Assembly: GCA_965267245.1 (NCBI GenBank)
Contig: OZ253939.1
Span: 4,712,001-4,776,000 of the forward strand
Source: JANSWY01 sp965267245
Lineage (GTDB): Bacteria > Bacteroidota > Bacteroidia > Cytophagales > Cyclobacteriaceae
Reading direction: 5' to 3'
Length of the DNA: 64,000 nucleotides
Under the pieces are notes generated by a model that searched no databases, was not told the DNA's origin, and saw only the letters and a list, made by a program, of their open reading frames with translations. Within the stretch, counting starts at the first letter, position 1. Every line of letters begins with the position of its first letter. Shown piece by piece: positions 1 to 8,825 of this stretch. Both the position numbers and the translations under genes were made by a program.

Positions 1-185
1 CCCAAAAAATAGATCAATGGATCATGTATTCTTTGAAAGAGGAAGTAATGGATTTTGTAGGGCAGATTTTTAAGTTTCTTAAGAAAGACGATACACTGAT
101 AAATGACCTGGAAACTTTCGAGGTGATGTACCAAAACAGAGAACTCTCGCTAAACAAACTAGAGCAGCGAATGTGGCGAAAATGA
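1..185 (+). CDS. 3' end of an unidentified protein gene (partial)
   Basis: An open frame enters from the left edge (first complete codon at position 3) and ends at TGA 183-185, giving about 60 C-terminal residues. They are charged and look helical (for example VGQIFKFLKKDD and LNKLEQRMWRK). I do not recognise the family. The stop overlaps the ATG of the next gene at 182-184 (ATGA), so the two genes are probably translationally coupled. The overlap and the intact frame make it a likely real gene end, although the bulk of the gene is outside the window. Confidence 0.6.
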   Translation, partial: QKIDQWIMYSLKEEVMDFVGQIFKFLKKDDTLINDLETFEVMYQNRELSLNKLEQRMWRK

Positions 186-895
186 AAAAATATAAACATG
201 TCATCTTCGATCTGGATCACACTTTATGGGATTATGAATCCAATGCCAAGGTTGCACTGGAGGAACTGTATGATAAATATGAGTTAGGTTCTTTTGATGT
301 TTTTGACAAACGGGAATTGGTTTTAGCTTTTCTGGAACTGAACGAATCGCTTTGGGATGATTATAATCATGGGAGAATCGACAAAAGATATATAAGGGAG
401 GAGAGGTTCAAGCTACTGTTTGACAGTCTAAATTTACCGTTGAGGCATTATCCTTATGGGTTTGAAAAGGAATACCTGTTCCTATGCCCAACAAAACCGC
501 ACAAAATACCATTTGCTGATGAAATCCTGGAATATCTGTCTCCAAAATATGAATTGCACATCATTACAAATGGTTTTGAAGATGTACAATCTACTAAGTT
601 GAAAAGCGCAGGAATTGACCATCATTTCAAACATGTGTTTACATCAGAAACAATTGGACATAAAAAACCTTCCCCACTAATATTCGAACACGCCCTGGAG
701 GTCTTCAGTGGGACTAGTTTTGAAACTATTATGATTGGCGATAATTTATCAACTGATATTCAGGGTGCTTTAAATGCGTCTATAGACCAAATTTTTTTTA
801 ACCCGTCATCAATTGATTACGAAGGGATAGGCCCCAACAAACTTACCCCCACATTCGAAGTGAAATCATTAGAAGAGATTACCTCAATTCTTTAG
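182..895 (+). CDS. yjjG: YjjG-family HAD nucleotidase
   Basis: A HAD-superfamily hydrolase of about 237 residues, best matched to the YjjG group, which removes phosphate from non-canonical pyrimidine nucleoside monophosphates in the cytosol. The four HAD motifs are visible: DLDHTLWD near the N-terminus (nucleophile and acid Asp), ITNG in the middle, the Lys of GHKKP, and the acidic GDNLSTD motif. The DxDHT variant with Trp following is typical of Bacteroidota YjjG proteins. I chose ATG 182 because it overlaps the upstream stop as ATGA; a GTG at 173 in the same frame is an alternative. Substrate is inferred from family only. Confidence 0.85.
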   Translation: MKKYKHVIFDLDHTLWDYESNAKVALEELYDKYELGSFDVFDKRELVLAFLELNESLWDDYNHGRIDKRYIREERFKLLFDSLNLPLRHYPYGFEKEYLFLCPTKPHKIPFADEILEYLSPKYELHIITNGFEDVQSTKLKSAGIDHHFKHVFTSETIGHKKPSPLIFEHALEVFSGTSFETIMIGDNLSTDIQGALNASIDQIFFNPSSIDYEGIGPNKLTPTFEVKSLEEITSIL

Positions 896-949
896 AATCA
901 AGCAAGAATCCAAAAATTAAATTCATTCGGCGGTTCGCCTTTTAAATTG

Positions 950-957
950 TAGATTTG
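950..957 (+). promoter_or_regulatory. -7 promoter element upstream of pruA
   Basis: TAGATTTG matches the Bacteroidota -7 consensus TAnnTTTG exactly and lies 41 bp before the pruA ATG. The expected -33 TTTG is only weakly matched (TTCG, 926-930 region), so strength is uncertain. Confidence 0.5.
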
Positions 958-997
958 CGGTCTTAAAAACATTATCAAAATTTAAACAGTAAGCAAC

Positions 998-2629
998 ATG
1001 CCAAAAGGAATTTATAAGGTACCCATTCCGGTAAATGAACCCGTTAAATCCTACGCTCCCGGTTCCCCGGAAAGAGCGGCTCTCAAAGCTGAGTTGGAAA
1101 GAATGAGATCGGAGCAGATAGATGTTCCCATGTATATTGGTAGTGAGGAAGTTACTACTGATAAGAAGATAAAAATGAGCCCTCCCCACGACCACAAGCA
1201 CGTATTGGGTCATTTCAATGAAGGAGACAAAACCCATGTAGAGCTTGCTGTAAATGCTGCATTAAATGCCAAAGATGATTGGGCAAATATGGGCTGGGAA
1301 CACAGAGCAAGTATTTTTCTGAAGGCTGCAGATTTATTGGCTGGTCCTTACAGAGCAAAAATAAATGCAGCTACCATGCTGGCTCAATCAAAAAACCCTT
1401 TTCAAGCAGAGATTGATGCCGCATGTGAATTCATTGATTTTCTAAAGTTCAATGTCCAATACATGACTGACATATATTCACAGCAACCTGAGTCACAACC
1501 AGGCATGTGGAATAGATTAGAATACAGACCTCTTGAGGGGTTCGTTTTTGCCATCACGCCATTTAATTTCACTTCTATTGCAGGAAACCTTCCGGCATCT
1601 GCTGCTTTGATGGGGAATACCACCATTTGGAAACCTGCTTATTCCCAGGTTTACTCAGCAAAAATAATTATGGATGTGTTCAAAGAAGCTGGATTGCCTG
1701 ATGGTGTAATCAACCTGATCTATGTAGATGGGCCTGTAGCAGGAGATGTTATTTTCAAGCACCCTGATTTTGCCGGTCTTCATTTTACTGGTAGTACAGC
1801 AGTATTCAAACACCTTTGGAAAGAAATTGGAGCAAACATTGACCAATACAAGACTTACCCAAGAATAGTGGGCGAGACAGGAGGAAAAGATTTTATTGTG
1901 GCGCATAGTTCTGCTAACCCTAAAGAAGTAGCTACTGCCATTACAAGAGGAGCGTTTGAGTTTCAGGGACAGAAATGTAGTGCGGCATCTAGAGCATATA
2001 TTCCTGCAAGTATGTGGGAAGAGGTGAAGACGCATGTTATTGAAGACTTGAAAACAATAAAAATGGGTGGTCCGGAAGACTTCTCAAACTTTTTCAATGC
2101 TGTAATCGATGAAAGAGCTTTTGATAAGATCAGCAAATACATTGACGAAGCTAAAAATAGTAACGTAGCAGAAGTTATTGCTGGTGGAGGTTATGACAAG
2201 AGTGAAGGGTACTTTATTGAGCCTACAGTGATCAAGGCAGAAGACCCAATGTTCACTACTATGGTGGAAGAGATTTTTGGGCCAGTCCTGACTGCTTATG
2301 TTTACCAGGATGCGAATTTCGAGGACACGCTGAAATTGGTAGATCAGACATCACCTTACGCTTTGACAGGTGCAATATTCTCTAAAGACAGGTATGCAGC
2401 TGAATTGGCAACTAAAACCCTGGTGAATGCAGCTGGAAACTTCTATATCAATGACAAACCTACAGGAGCTGTTGTTGGACAGCAGCCTTTTGGAGGTGCA
2501 AGAGGATCAGGTACCAATGATAAAGCAGGTTCATACTTAAACTTGTTAAGATGGGTTTCACCAAGAACTATTAAGGAGACTTTTGTTCCCCCAGTAGATT
2601 ACAGGTATCCATTTCTTAACAATGATTAA
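998..2629 (+). CDS. pruA: L-glutamate gamma-semialdehyde (P5C) dehydrogenase
   Basis: Cytosolic NAD-dependent aldehyde dehydrogenase that oxidises glutamate-gamma-semialdehyde (in equilibrium with pyrroline-5-carboxylate) to glutamate, the second step of proline catabolism. The 543-residue length fits the stand-alone P5CDH form. Visible ALDH motifs are ITPFNFT (cofactor-binding region), VGETGGKDF with the general-base Glu, GQKCSAASR with catalytic Cys327, EEIFGPVL, and the P5CDH-type QQPFGGARGSGTNDKAG near the C-terminus. No proline dehydrogenase gene is adjacent, so the pathway is split here. A clean intrinsic terminator follows, so it is probably monocistronic. Confidence 0.95.
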   Translation: MPKGIYKVPIPVNEPVKSYAPGSPERAALKAELERMRSEQIDVPMYIGSEEVTTDKKIKMSPPHDHKHVLGHFNEGDKTHVELAVNAALNAKDDWANMGWEHRASIFLKAADLLAGPYRAKINAATMLAQSKNPFQAEIDAACEFIDFLKFNVQYMTDIYSQQPESQPGMWNRLEYRPLEGFVFAITPFNFTSIAGNLPASAALMGNTTIWKPAYSQVYSAKIIMDVFKEAGLPDGVINLIYVDGPVAGDVIFKHPDFAGLHFTGSTAVFKHLWKEIGANIDQYKTYPRIVGETGGKDFIVAHSSANPKEVATAITRGAFEFQGQKCSAASRAYIPASMWEEVKTHVIEDLKTIKMGGPEDFSNFFNAVIDERAFDKISKYIDEAKNSNVAEVIAGGGYDKSEGYFIEPTVIKAEDPMFTTMVEEIFGPVLTAYVYQDANFEDTLKLVDQTSPYALTGAIFSKDRYAAELATKTLVNAAGNFYINDKPTGAVVGQQPFGGARGSGTNDKAGSYLNLLRWVSPRTIKETFVPPVDYRYPFLNND

Positions 2630-2655
2630 CACAGATTTTTAAAAAATTTAAAATG

Positions 2656-2679
2656 AAAAGCCGGTTTTACCGGCTTTTC
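2656..2679 (+). terminator. Intrinsic terminator after pruA
   Basis: Perfect hairpin AAAAGCCGG / CCGGCTTTT with a 5-nt loop, ending in a T-run, 27 bp after the pruA stop. Confidence 0.85.
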
Positions 2680-2719
2680 TGTTAATAGACCTTTGGTTTT
2701 ATTGAATTTCATTGGTTTC

Positions 2720-2752
2720 TTTGATATCCCAAAAATGATCTGATAGAATTTG
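2720..2752 (+). promoter_or_regulatory. Probable ppc promoter
   Basis: TTTG at 2720-2723, a 20-bp spacer, then TAGAATTTG at 2744-2752, which is the Bacteroidota -33/-7 pattern with one extra base in the -7 box. It lies 23 bp before the ppc ATG. Confidence 0.45.
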
Positions 2753-2774
2753 TAACTACCTAAATCAGATTTGC

Positions 2775-5540
2775 ATGAGCATTCTTGAAAGCGTAAAAGC
2801 CAAACTTGGCAAACCATACGAAGACCTTGAATATTTATTGACAGCCTTAAAGGAAGTCCTGTTGGAAAATGGTGAGGATGAGATGGCCAATAGCATTCCA
2901 TGGATCAATGAAGAAATAGCCTTTGATGCCGAGAAGTTTACAATAAAACACATACAGCTTTACAGTATTGTTTTCCAACTATTGAATACAGTGGAGGTAA
3001 ACGGAGCTGTTCAAAATCGTAGGGGAAAAGAGAGTGCTCAACTTGACGGAGTTCATGGACTTTGGGCAAGTGGGTTTAGGAAGTTGAAGGAATTGGATAT
3101 TCCTGTTGATGAAATTGTTAAAAGACTAGCCGATATAAGGGTAGAGCCAGTTTTAACAGCGCACCCTACTGAAGCTAAAAGAAGTACCGTCTTAGAACAT
3201 CACCGTGAGCTTTACCTGCTCATGGTAATGAAGGAAAACACCATGTACAACTTGCAGGAGCAGGACAATATTCGTCATAATATCAAACTTTCATTGTACA
3301 GACTCTGGAAAACAGGTGAAATTTTTATTGAAAAACCGGATCTGGATTCTGAATTGCGAAATATTCTACACTACCTGATCAATGTATTCCCTGAAGTACT
3401 ACCAGTACTTGACAGGAGAATGCTGCAAGCCTGGGAATACCAGGGTCTGGATGTTGAACCAATATTGAAAGCAGGAGCATTTCCAAGAGTTACATTCGGT
3501 AACTGGGTAGGTGGTGACCGTGATGGACATCCTTTGGTTACCGCCGAAATCACCAACAGTACACTTGACCTGCTGAGGTTGAATGCATTTGTTGTGGTTA
3601 GACGTGCATTGATGAAATTGATCAAGAATATCAGTTTTGCAGTAACCCTGGAAGAGGCATATGAGCCAATGAAGCAAAGAATCAATCAGATGGCTTCTGA
3701 AATGGGCGATAATGGATTTGAAGCACTGAGAAGAAACAAAGGAGAAGCATTTCGTCAATTTTTGAACCTAATGGTGACCAAGCTGCCACTTGATACACAA
3801 AGAGGCCATGCGACAAAGATTTATGAGTTTAAGGGAGCTTACACAGTAAAAGATGAACTGGTAAAAGACCTTAAATTGCTGAAAGAGGCATTGCTTCATT
3901 ATGGAGCGAAAACAGTGGCATACTACGACCTTAATGATGCTATCAGAATAGTGTCAACGTTTGGGTTTCATTTGGCTTCCTTAGACATTCGTCAAAATAG
4001 TGATTTCCATGACAATGCCATCACACAACTGATGATTGCTTCAGGTGTCACTGATGATGAATACATCAAATGGGATGTTGATAAACGAGTCGAGTTTTTG
4101 AATAGAGAACTGGAATCGAGAAGACCATTTACACACCCGAATATGCAACTTGGTCCCAATGCCAAAGCTGTAACTGATGTGTACAAAGTAGTTGAAAATC
4201 ATATCACGAAATATGGTATTGATGGAATCGGATCTTTCATAGTCAGTATGACACGGTCTACTGCAGATTTATTGGGTGTATACCTCTTAGCCAGAGAGAC
4301 CGGTCTTACCCATAAAACAGAAAATGGAATTGTTTGTCGGGTGCCTGTTGTGCCTTTACTGGAAACAATTGAGGATTTACAGGCTGGACCAAAAATTCTG
4401 AGAGAATTTTTATCTCACCCTTTCACACAAAGGAGTTTGAAATACCTCAAAGAGCAACGTAAAGACAAAGAAATGATCCAGCAGGTAATGGTTGGATACA
4501 GTGACAGTAACAAGGATGGTGGAATTCTCGCTAGTCAATGGAATCTCTACAAAGCTCAGGCCGAGTTGAATAAAGTAGGTGAGGAATTTGGAGTAAAAAT
4601 CAGATTCTTCCATGGTAAAGGAGGAAGTATCTCCAGAGGAGCCGGACCAACTCATTACTTTGTGAGCGCCTTACCCCATTCTACAGTTGGTGGAGACCTG
4701 AGATTGACAGAACAGGGAGAAACGATTGAGCAGAAGTATGCCAATAAGATAAATGCTGAATACAACCTGGAACTTTTGGCAGCCAGTACAACAGCAAAAT
4801 CGATTACAAGTCAATTTACAGAGCTAAAACCACATCCGCTTGCGGATATTTTGGATGAATTGGCTCAAGAGAGTAAAAAAATATATTCCGGTTTATTGAA
4901 TGAAGAAGGTTTCATTCCATATTTCAGAGAGGCTACACCAATTGATGCCATCGAAAACAGTAAAATTGGCTCCCGACCATCCAGAAGAAAGGGAATGAAT
5001 TCTCTGGATGACTTAAGGGCTATTCCATGGGTGTTTTCGTGGAGTCAGTCCAGGTATAACATGACCAGCTGGTATGGATTGGGCAGCACTTTGCTCAATT
5101 TCCGCGAAAGAGATCCAAAAGGGTTTGAAAGGATAAAAGAAGCTACCAAATCAGATCCATTCATTCGGTATGTGTTGACCAATGTAGACACAAGTTTAGC
5201 TGCCACTGACCAGGAGGTAATGGAAGAGTATGCAGGTCTCTGTTCAAATGAGTCAGTAAAGGATAAATTCCTTTCAATGTTTACTTCTGAGCTCGAAAAA
5301 ACTCGTGAAGCGTTACATCTTTTGCTGGAGAAAGACATTGAGGAAAGACGTGTGGCACATTACTACTCTAATCTTCTTAGAGCTTCTTCTATGAAGCATT
5401 TGCATAGCAAGCAGGTAGCATTGTTGAAAAAGTGGAGAACTGAAAAAGAAGCAGGAGACAATGATGAGGCAGAGAAAACACTGATTCATCTATTGACGAC
5501 TATCAATGCAATTGCTGGTGCAATGAGGAATACCGGGTAG
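2775..5540 (+). CDS. ppc: Phosphoenolpyruvate carboxylase
   Basis: Anaplerotic enzyme that carboxylates PEP with bicarbonate to oxaloacetate in the cytosol. At 921 residues it is slightly longer than the E. coli enzyme. Signature segments are TAHPTEAKRST with catalytic His130, GNWVGGDRDGHP, LDIRQNS, the VMVGYSDSNKDGG motif, FFHGKGGSISRGAGPTH (the glycine-rich loop) and LRLTEQGE. The protein ends in the conserved RNTG tetrapeptide that reaches into the active site, so the gene is full length. It sits between a terminator and map; only 58 bp separate it from the chosen map start, so read-through into map is possible. Confidence 0.97.
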   Translation: MSILESVKAKLGKPYEDLEYLLTALKEVLLENGEDEMANSIPWINEEIAFDAEKFTIKHIQLYSIVFQLLNTVEVNGAVQNRRGKESAQLDGVHGLWASGFRKLKELDIPVDEIVKRLADIRVEPVLTAHPTEAKRSTVLEHHRELYLLMVMKENTMYNLQEQDNIRHNIKLSLYRLWKTGEIFIEKPDLDSELRNILHYLINVFPEVLPVLDRRMLQAWEYQGLDVEPILKAGAFPRVTFGNWVGGDRDGHPLVTAEITNSTLDLLRLNAFVVVRRALMKLIKNISFAVTLEEAYEPMKQRINQMASEMGDNGFEALRRNKGEAFRQFLNLMVTKLPLDTQRGHATKIYEFKGAYTVKDELVKDLKLLKEALLHYGAKTVAYYDLNDAIRIVSTFGFHLASLDIRQNSDFHDNAITQLMIASGVTDDEYIKWDVDKRVEFLNRELESRRPFTHPNMQLGPNAKAVTDVYKVVENHITKYGIDGIGSFIVSMTRSTADLLGVYLLARETGLTHKTENGIVCRVPVVPLLETIEDLQAGPKILREFLSHPFTQRSLKYLKEQRKDKEMIQQVMVGYSDSNKDGGILASQWNLYKAQAELNKVGEEFGVKIRFFHGKGGSISRGAGPTHYFVSALPHSTVGGDLRLTEQGETIEQKYANKINAEYNLELLAASTTAKSITSQFTELKPHPLADILDELAQESKKIYSGLLNEEGFIPYFREATPIDAIENSKIGSRPSRRKGMNSLDDLRAIPWVFSWSQSRYNMTSWYGLGSTLLNFRERDPKGFERIKEATKSDPFIRYVLTNVDTSLAATDQEVMEEYAGLCSNESVKDKFLSMFTSELEKTREALHLLLEKDIEERRVAHYYSNLLRASSMKHLHSKQVALLKKWRTEKEAGDNDEAEKTLIHLLTTINAIAGAMRNTG

Positions 5541-5598
5541 TCTACCAGCTGAACTCCTCTTGTATTTTTCCGTTAAAGCTGATAAAGAAAAAAATAGC

Positions 5599-6360
5599 AT
5601 GTCAATAACATCTGAGTCAGAGCTAAGTGGAATGAAAGAGATTAGCGAGGTGGTAGGAACTACTTTGAAACTAATGCGTGAATATGCTACTCCTGGAATG
5701 TCTACCAAAGAACTGGATGAATACGGAGGCGCATTACTCACCTCTTATGGTGCGAAATCAGCTCCTAACCTTACCTATGGATTCCCTGGTTACACTTGCA
5801 TTAGTGTGAACAAAGCGGGAGCCCATGGGATTCCATCTGATAAACTTCTTCTAAAGAAAGGAGACCTTGTGAATATTGATGTGTCTGCTGAATTAAATGG
5901 TTTTTGGTCAGACAATGGTGGTTCGTTTGTGTTGGGAAAAGATCTGAATGGATTTCAACCATTGGTAGACGTGTCACACAATACATTGATGAAAGCCATT
6001 TCTCATATTCGTGGCGGTGTAAAAGTTGCCGATATTGGACATATCATTGAGACTGAAGCTAAAAAGTCAGGCTTTAGGGTGATCAAAAACTTAGCTGGAC
6101 ATGGGGTGGGAAGGAGTTTGCATGAAAAACCGGAGGATATTCTCAATTTTCGGGATAAGTCTAATCGTGAGAGATTCAGAAAGAATACAACTGTTGCCAT
6201 TGAAACTTTCATTGCAAACCGGTCCAGTTACGCATTGACTAGTGAGGATGGTTGGACATTGATAGGGGATAGAGGAGGATATATTACACAGCACGAGCAC
6301 ACCATTTTAGTAACAGATAGAGAACCCGTGATACTTACAGCTGCGAATGGTATTCAGTAG
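5599..6360 (+). CDS. map: Type I methionine aminopeptidase (M24A)
   Basis: Removes the initiator Met from nascent proteins. The metal-binding residues of the pita-bread fold are present: Asp94 (NIDVS), Asp105 (WSDNGGSF), His in GHGVGRSLHE, Glu in AIETFI and Glu in QHEHTI; substrate-binding His76 is in AHGIPSD. The usual GDT around the second Asp is SDN here, a modest departure. I chose the ATG at 5599 giving 253 residues because homology begins at SELSGMKEISEVV; an in-frame ATG at 5560 would add 13 residues without family support. It could be an M24 paralogue rather than the essential copy. Confidence 0.85.
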   Translation: MSITSESELSGMKEISEVVGTTLKLMREYATPGMSTKELDEYGGALLTSYGAKSAPNLTYGFPGYTCISVNKAGAHGIPSDKLLLKKGDLVNIDVSAELNGFWSDNGGSFVLGKDLNGFQPLVDVSHNTLMKAISHIRGGVKVADIGHIIETEAKKSGFRVIKNLAGHGVGRSLHEKPEDILNFRDKSNRERFRKNTTVAIETFIANRSSYALTSEDGWTLIGDRGGYITQHEHTILVTDREPVILTAANGIQ

Positions 6361-6474
6361 TCAACAATCCAGGTGATGAAATTGACAACTTAATCAGTTT
6401 ATTCTACAATCCAATTATTTTACCTAGCTCAGACCTAATCTTAGCGTAAACATAGAGGTACAAAATCTCTACCT

Positions 6475-6891
6475 ATGAAAACGCCACTTACACTTTTAAT
6501 GATTCTCATGTTAGCCATTACAATGGAAGTTTTTGCTCAGGAAGCACCAAAAAAGGGAGCAGTTTTGAGAACAACTGAGACCCAGGTTGTCATAACTTCT
6601 GAGCAACCAGTTTATACAACAACGCTTGAATTAGTGCGGTCAAGGGTTGAATTGAAAAGGAAATTTGACACGCCAATTGTGCAGGCACCTTCTGCTCTGG
6701 AAGCTACAATTACTCCCACTGAAACTCCGGATAAGTATGAATTATCTTTAAGGCTTGCCAGTGAAGGTCAGCCAGGAAGTTATAATGTAATTATCAAAGG
6801 ATCCGGAGTAAATAAACAGAGAATTACAGGGACAATGCTGTTTGTAACTGTTGAGGGAGGACCGATCCTTTCTTCTTCCGACGAAAAATAG
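6475..6891 (+). CDS. Small secreted protein of unknown function
   Basis: A 138-residue protein with a Sec signal peptide (hydrophobic core LTLLMILMLAITM, probable cleavage after VFAQ). The mature part is about 115 residues of alternating hydrophobic and polar stretches suggestive of a beta-sandwich; no catalytic motif or lipobox is visible. I do not recognise the family. The gene is only 11 bp upstream of a LytS-type kinase and its LytTR regulator and probably shares their operon, so a role in sensing or a target in the envelope is possible but unproven. Confidence 0.7.
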   Translation: MKTPLTLLMILMLAITMEVFAQEAPKKGAVLRTTETQVVITSEQPVYTTTLELVRSRVELKRKFDTPIVQAPSALEATITPTETPDKYELSLRLASEGQPGSYNVIIKGSGVNKQRITGTMLFVTVEGGPILSSSDEK

Positions 6892-6902
6892 TAAATTTCT
6901 AC

Positions 6903-7946
6903 ATGGACAAGACCCGGAAATATTTACAGAGACTTGGAGTCTCTGTTTTAATCTATTTCTTTTTCCATTTCACACTGGCAGAAGACCTGGCAATGGCAGT
7001 TTCCTTTAATTATGCTGACAGGGTCTTTTTTGTATACATCGTTGCAGTTGTGATGCTTATTTGGGAGCTTATTGATTTCACATTCAGATTGCGAAGTTTC
7101 CAAAGGTTAGACATCAGCCAGTCAGGAGATCTGGTAAAAGCGGTGATTATTTTATCGCTTGTTATTTTTCCTCCTGTCGTTTTGGCAAGTTGGGTATCAG
7201 AATACTGGTTAAAGCCTGCTTTGAAAGATTGCGTGTTTGTGGGAGATAACTTTGTGAAGGATGTATTGGAAGGTCAGGTCCTGGGCATGTTGATCGTATC
7301 TCAAAAATTGATTAGAAAATATTATGAACAAGTCCGCAAAATGGAAGGGGATAAAGCCAAGATGCAAAAGGAATTGTTGTTAAGTCAATATGTTAATTTG
7401 AAAAATCAAATTAAACCACATTTCCTGTTTAACTCATTTAGTGTACTGCAATCATTGATAGAAACTGAACCAGAAAAGGCATCTAAATTTCTGTCTCGTT
7501 TGTCCAAGATGTACCGACATTTACTGGAGAGCCGGGAAGATTCAATGAGTTCTTTGGACAAGGAGCTAGAAATGCTGGATTCGTACCTATACCTTTTGAA
7601 TGTAAGGCATGAAGATAGTCTGGATGTCAATATCAATATTGATTCAAAATACCTCACCTATTTTGTTCCCACACTTTCATTGCAAATGCTCATAGAAAAC
7701 GTGGTAAAACATAATCGTTTCAGCAAGCAGAACCCTTTAGTTATCCGATTATTCACAAAAGGAGAATACTTTATTGTAGAAAACAGTTTGAATAAAAAAG
7801 GGACTGAGATCATTTCTACAAAGATTGGGCTCGAAAACCTAAAAAGTCAATATGAAATTCAGTCAGATATTCCGGTGTTAATTCTGGAGGATGATCAATA
7901 TTTTACCGTTAAATTACCCATACTTGCCAGTTTAAGATTTGCATGA
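6903..7946 (+). CDS. LytS/YehU-type sensor histidine kinase
   Basis: A 347-residue membrane kinase. The N-terminal ~125 residues hold about four hydrophobic segments, followed by a short coiled coil and the His_kinase (PF06580) domain. The signature NQIKPHFLFNS places the phospho-acceptor at His173; LQMLIENVVKH is the N box. The stop overlaps the start of the LytTR regulator (ATGA, 7943-7946), so the two are a cognate pair, translationally coupled. No extracytoplasmic sensor domain is obvious; the small secreted protein upstream could supply or modulate the signal, but that is inference. Confidence 0.88.
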   Translation: MDKTRKYLQRLGVSVLIYFFFHFTLAEDLAMAVSFNYADRVFFVYIVAVVMLIWELIDFTFRLRSFQRLDISQSGDLVKAVIILSLVIFPPVVLASWVSEYWLKPALKDCVFVGDNFVKDVLEGQVLGMLIVSQKLIRKYYEQVRKMEGDKAKMQKELLLSQYVNLKNQIKPHFLFNSFSVLQSLIETEPEKASKFLSRLSKMYRHLLESREDSMSSLDKELEMLDSYLYLLNVRHEDSLDVNINIDSKYLTYFVPTLSLQMLIENVVKHNRFSKQNPLVIRLFTKGEYFIVENSLNKKGTEIISTKIGLENLKSQYEIQSDIPVLILEDDQYFTVKLPILASLRFA

Positions 7947-8692
7947 CACAGGTAATTATTGTAGAAGATGAACGCCTTTCCGCTGAACGATTAGAGCACC
8001 TGATCCGAAAAACTGATCCTGATATTGAAATAATTGCCCGCCTCGATTCTTATCATGCCGCTTTAGATTGGTACAGGGATAATAGTCCACCAGATCTCAT
8101 GTTTTTGGATATTCAACTGGGGGATGGAACAGGTATTGATTTCCTAAAAGAAACAGAAGCCAAAACACCCGTTATATTCACTACAGCTTATGATGAGTTT
8201 GCTATAAAGGCTTTCAAATTCAATAGCTTGTCATACCTCTTGAAGCCTATAGAAGAGGGTGATTTAAAGGAGTCTTTGGAGAAGTTTAAATCCATAAGTT
8301 TTCAGCCCTCGGATAATCAAATTGATAATACACGGAAAATCCTGAATGAGGATTTCAAAAAAAGGTTTTTGGTTAAGTTGGGAGATCAATACAAGTCCAT
8401 AAATACCATGGATGTGGCTTTTTTTATATACCAGCAGTCCATGTGTTCTGTTGTGACTAAAAACGGAGAAAAATGGCCAATGGATCAAACCATGGAACAA
8501 GTTGAATCTTTGGTAAGTCCAATAGATTTCTTCCGGGTTAACCGTAAACTACTTGTAACAATTGAAGCTATTGCTGAGATTCATTCCTATTTTAATAGTA
8601 GGTTGATATTGAGATTGAATCCTTCTTTAGATGAAGATGTAATTGTTTCCAGAGAACGTGTAGCAGATTTTAAAAGGTGGATGGACCTGTGA
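7943..8692 (+). CDS. LytTR-family response regulator
   Basis: A 249-residue regulator: REC domain 1-115 with phospho-acceptor Asp56 in MFLDIQLGDG, the Thr of FTTAYDE and the Lys of YLLKPI, then a C-terminal LytTR DNA-binding domain (about 145-249; FFRVNRKLLV is typical). It overlaps its kinase gene by four bases. LytTR proteins bind paired direct repeats about 21 bp apart; such a repeat is seen at 15575-15605 upstream of another kinase gene in this window, a possible target. Confidence 0.9.
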   Translation: MTQVIIVEDERLSAERLEHLIRKTDPDIEIIARLDSYHAALDWYRDNSPPDLMFLDIQLGDGTGIDFLKETEAKTPVIFTTAYDEFAIKAFKFNSLSYLLKPIEEGDLKESLEKFKSISFQPSDNQIDNTRKILNEDFKKRFLVKLGDQYKSINTMDVAFFIYQQSMCSVVTKNGEKWPMDQTMEQVESLVSPIDFFRVNRKLLVTIEAIAEIHSYFNSRLILRLNPSLDEDVIVSRERVADFKRWMDL

Positions 8693-8825
8693 AAATTCTA
8701 CGTCTTTGAAATATTTAATTGCATCTTGAAACTATTATACTTCATCGAATAAGCTAATTAAGGATAGATGCTAACTGTATTAGATTGATTATATTTAGTA
8801 CAAGGCATTAACACATTCCTTTTTT

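Noticed and set aside
14..220. Minus-strand open frame at the left edge
   Set aside because: Opposite to the coupled + genes and without recognisable sequence; a shadow frame.
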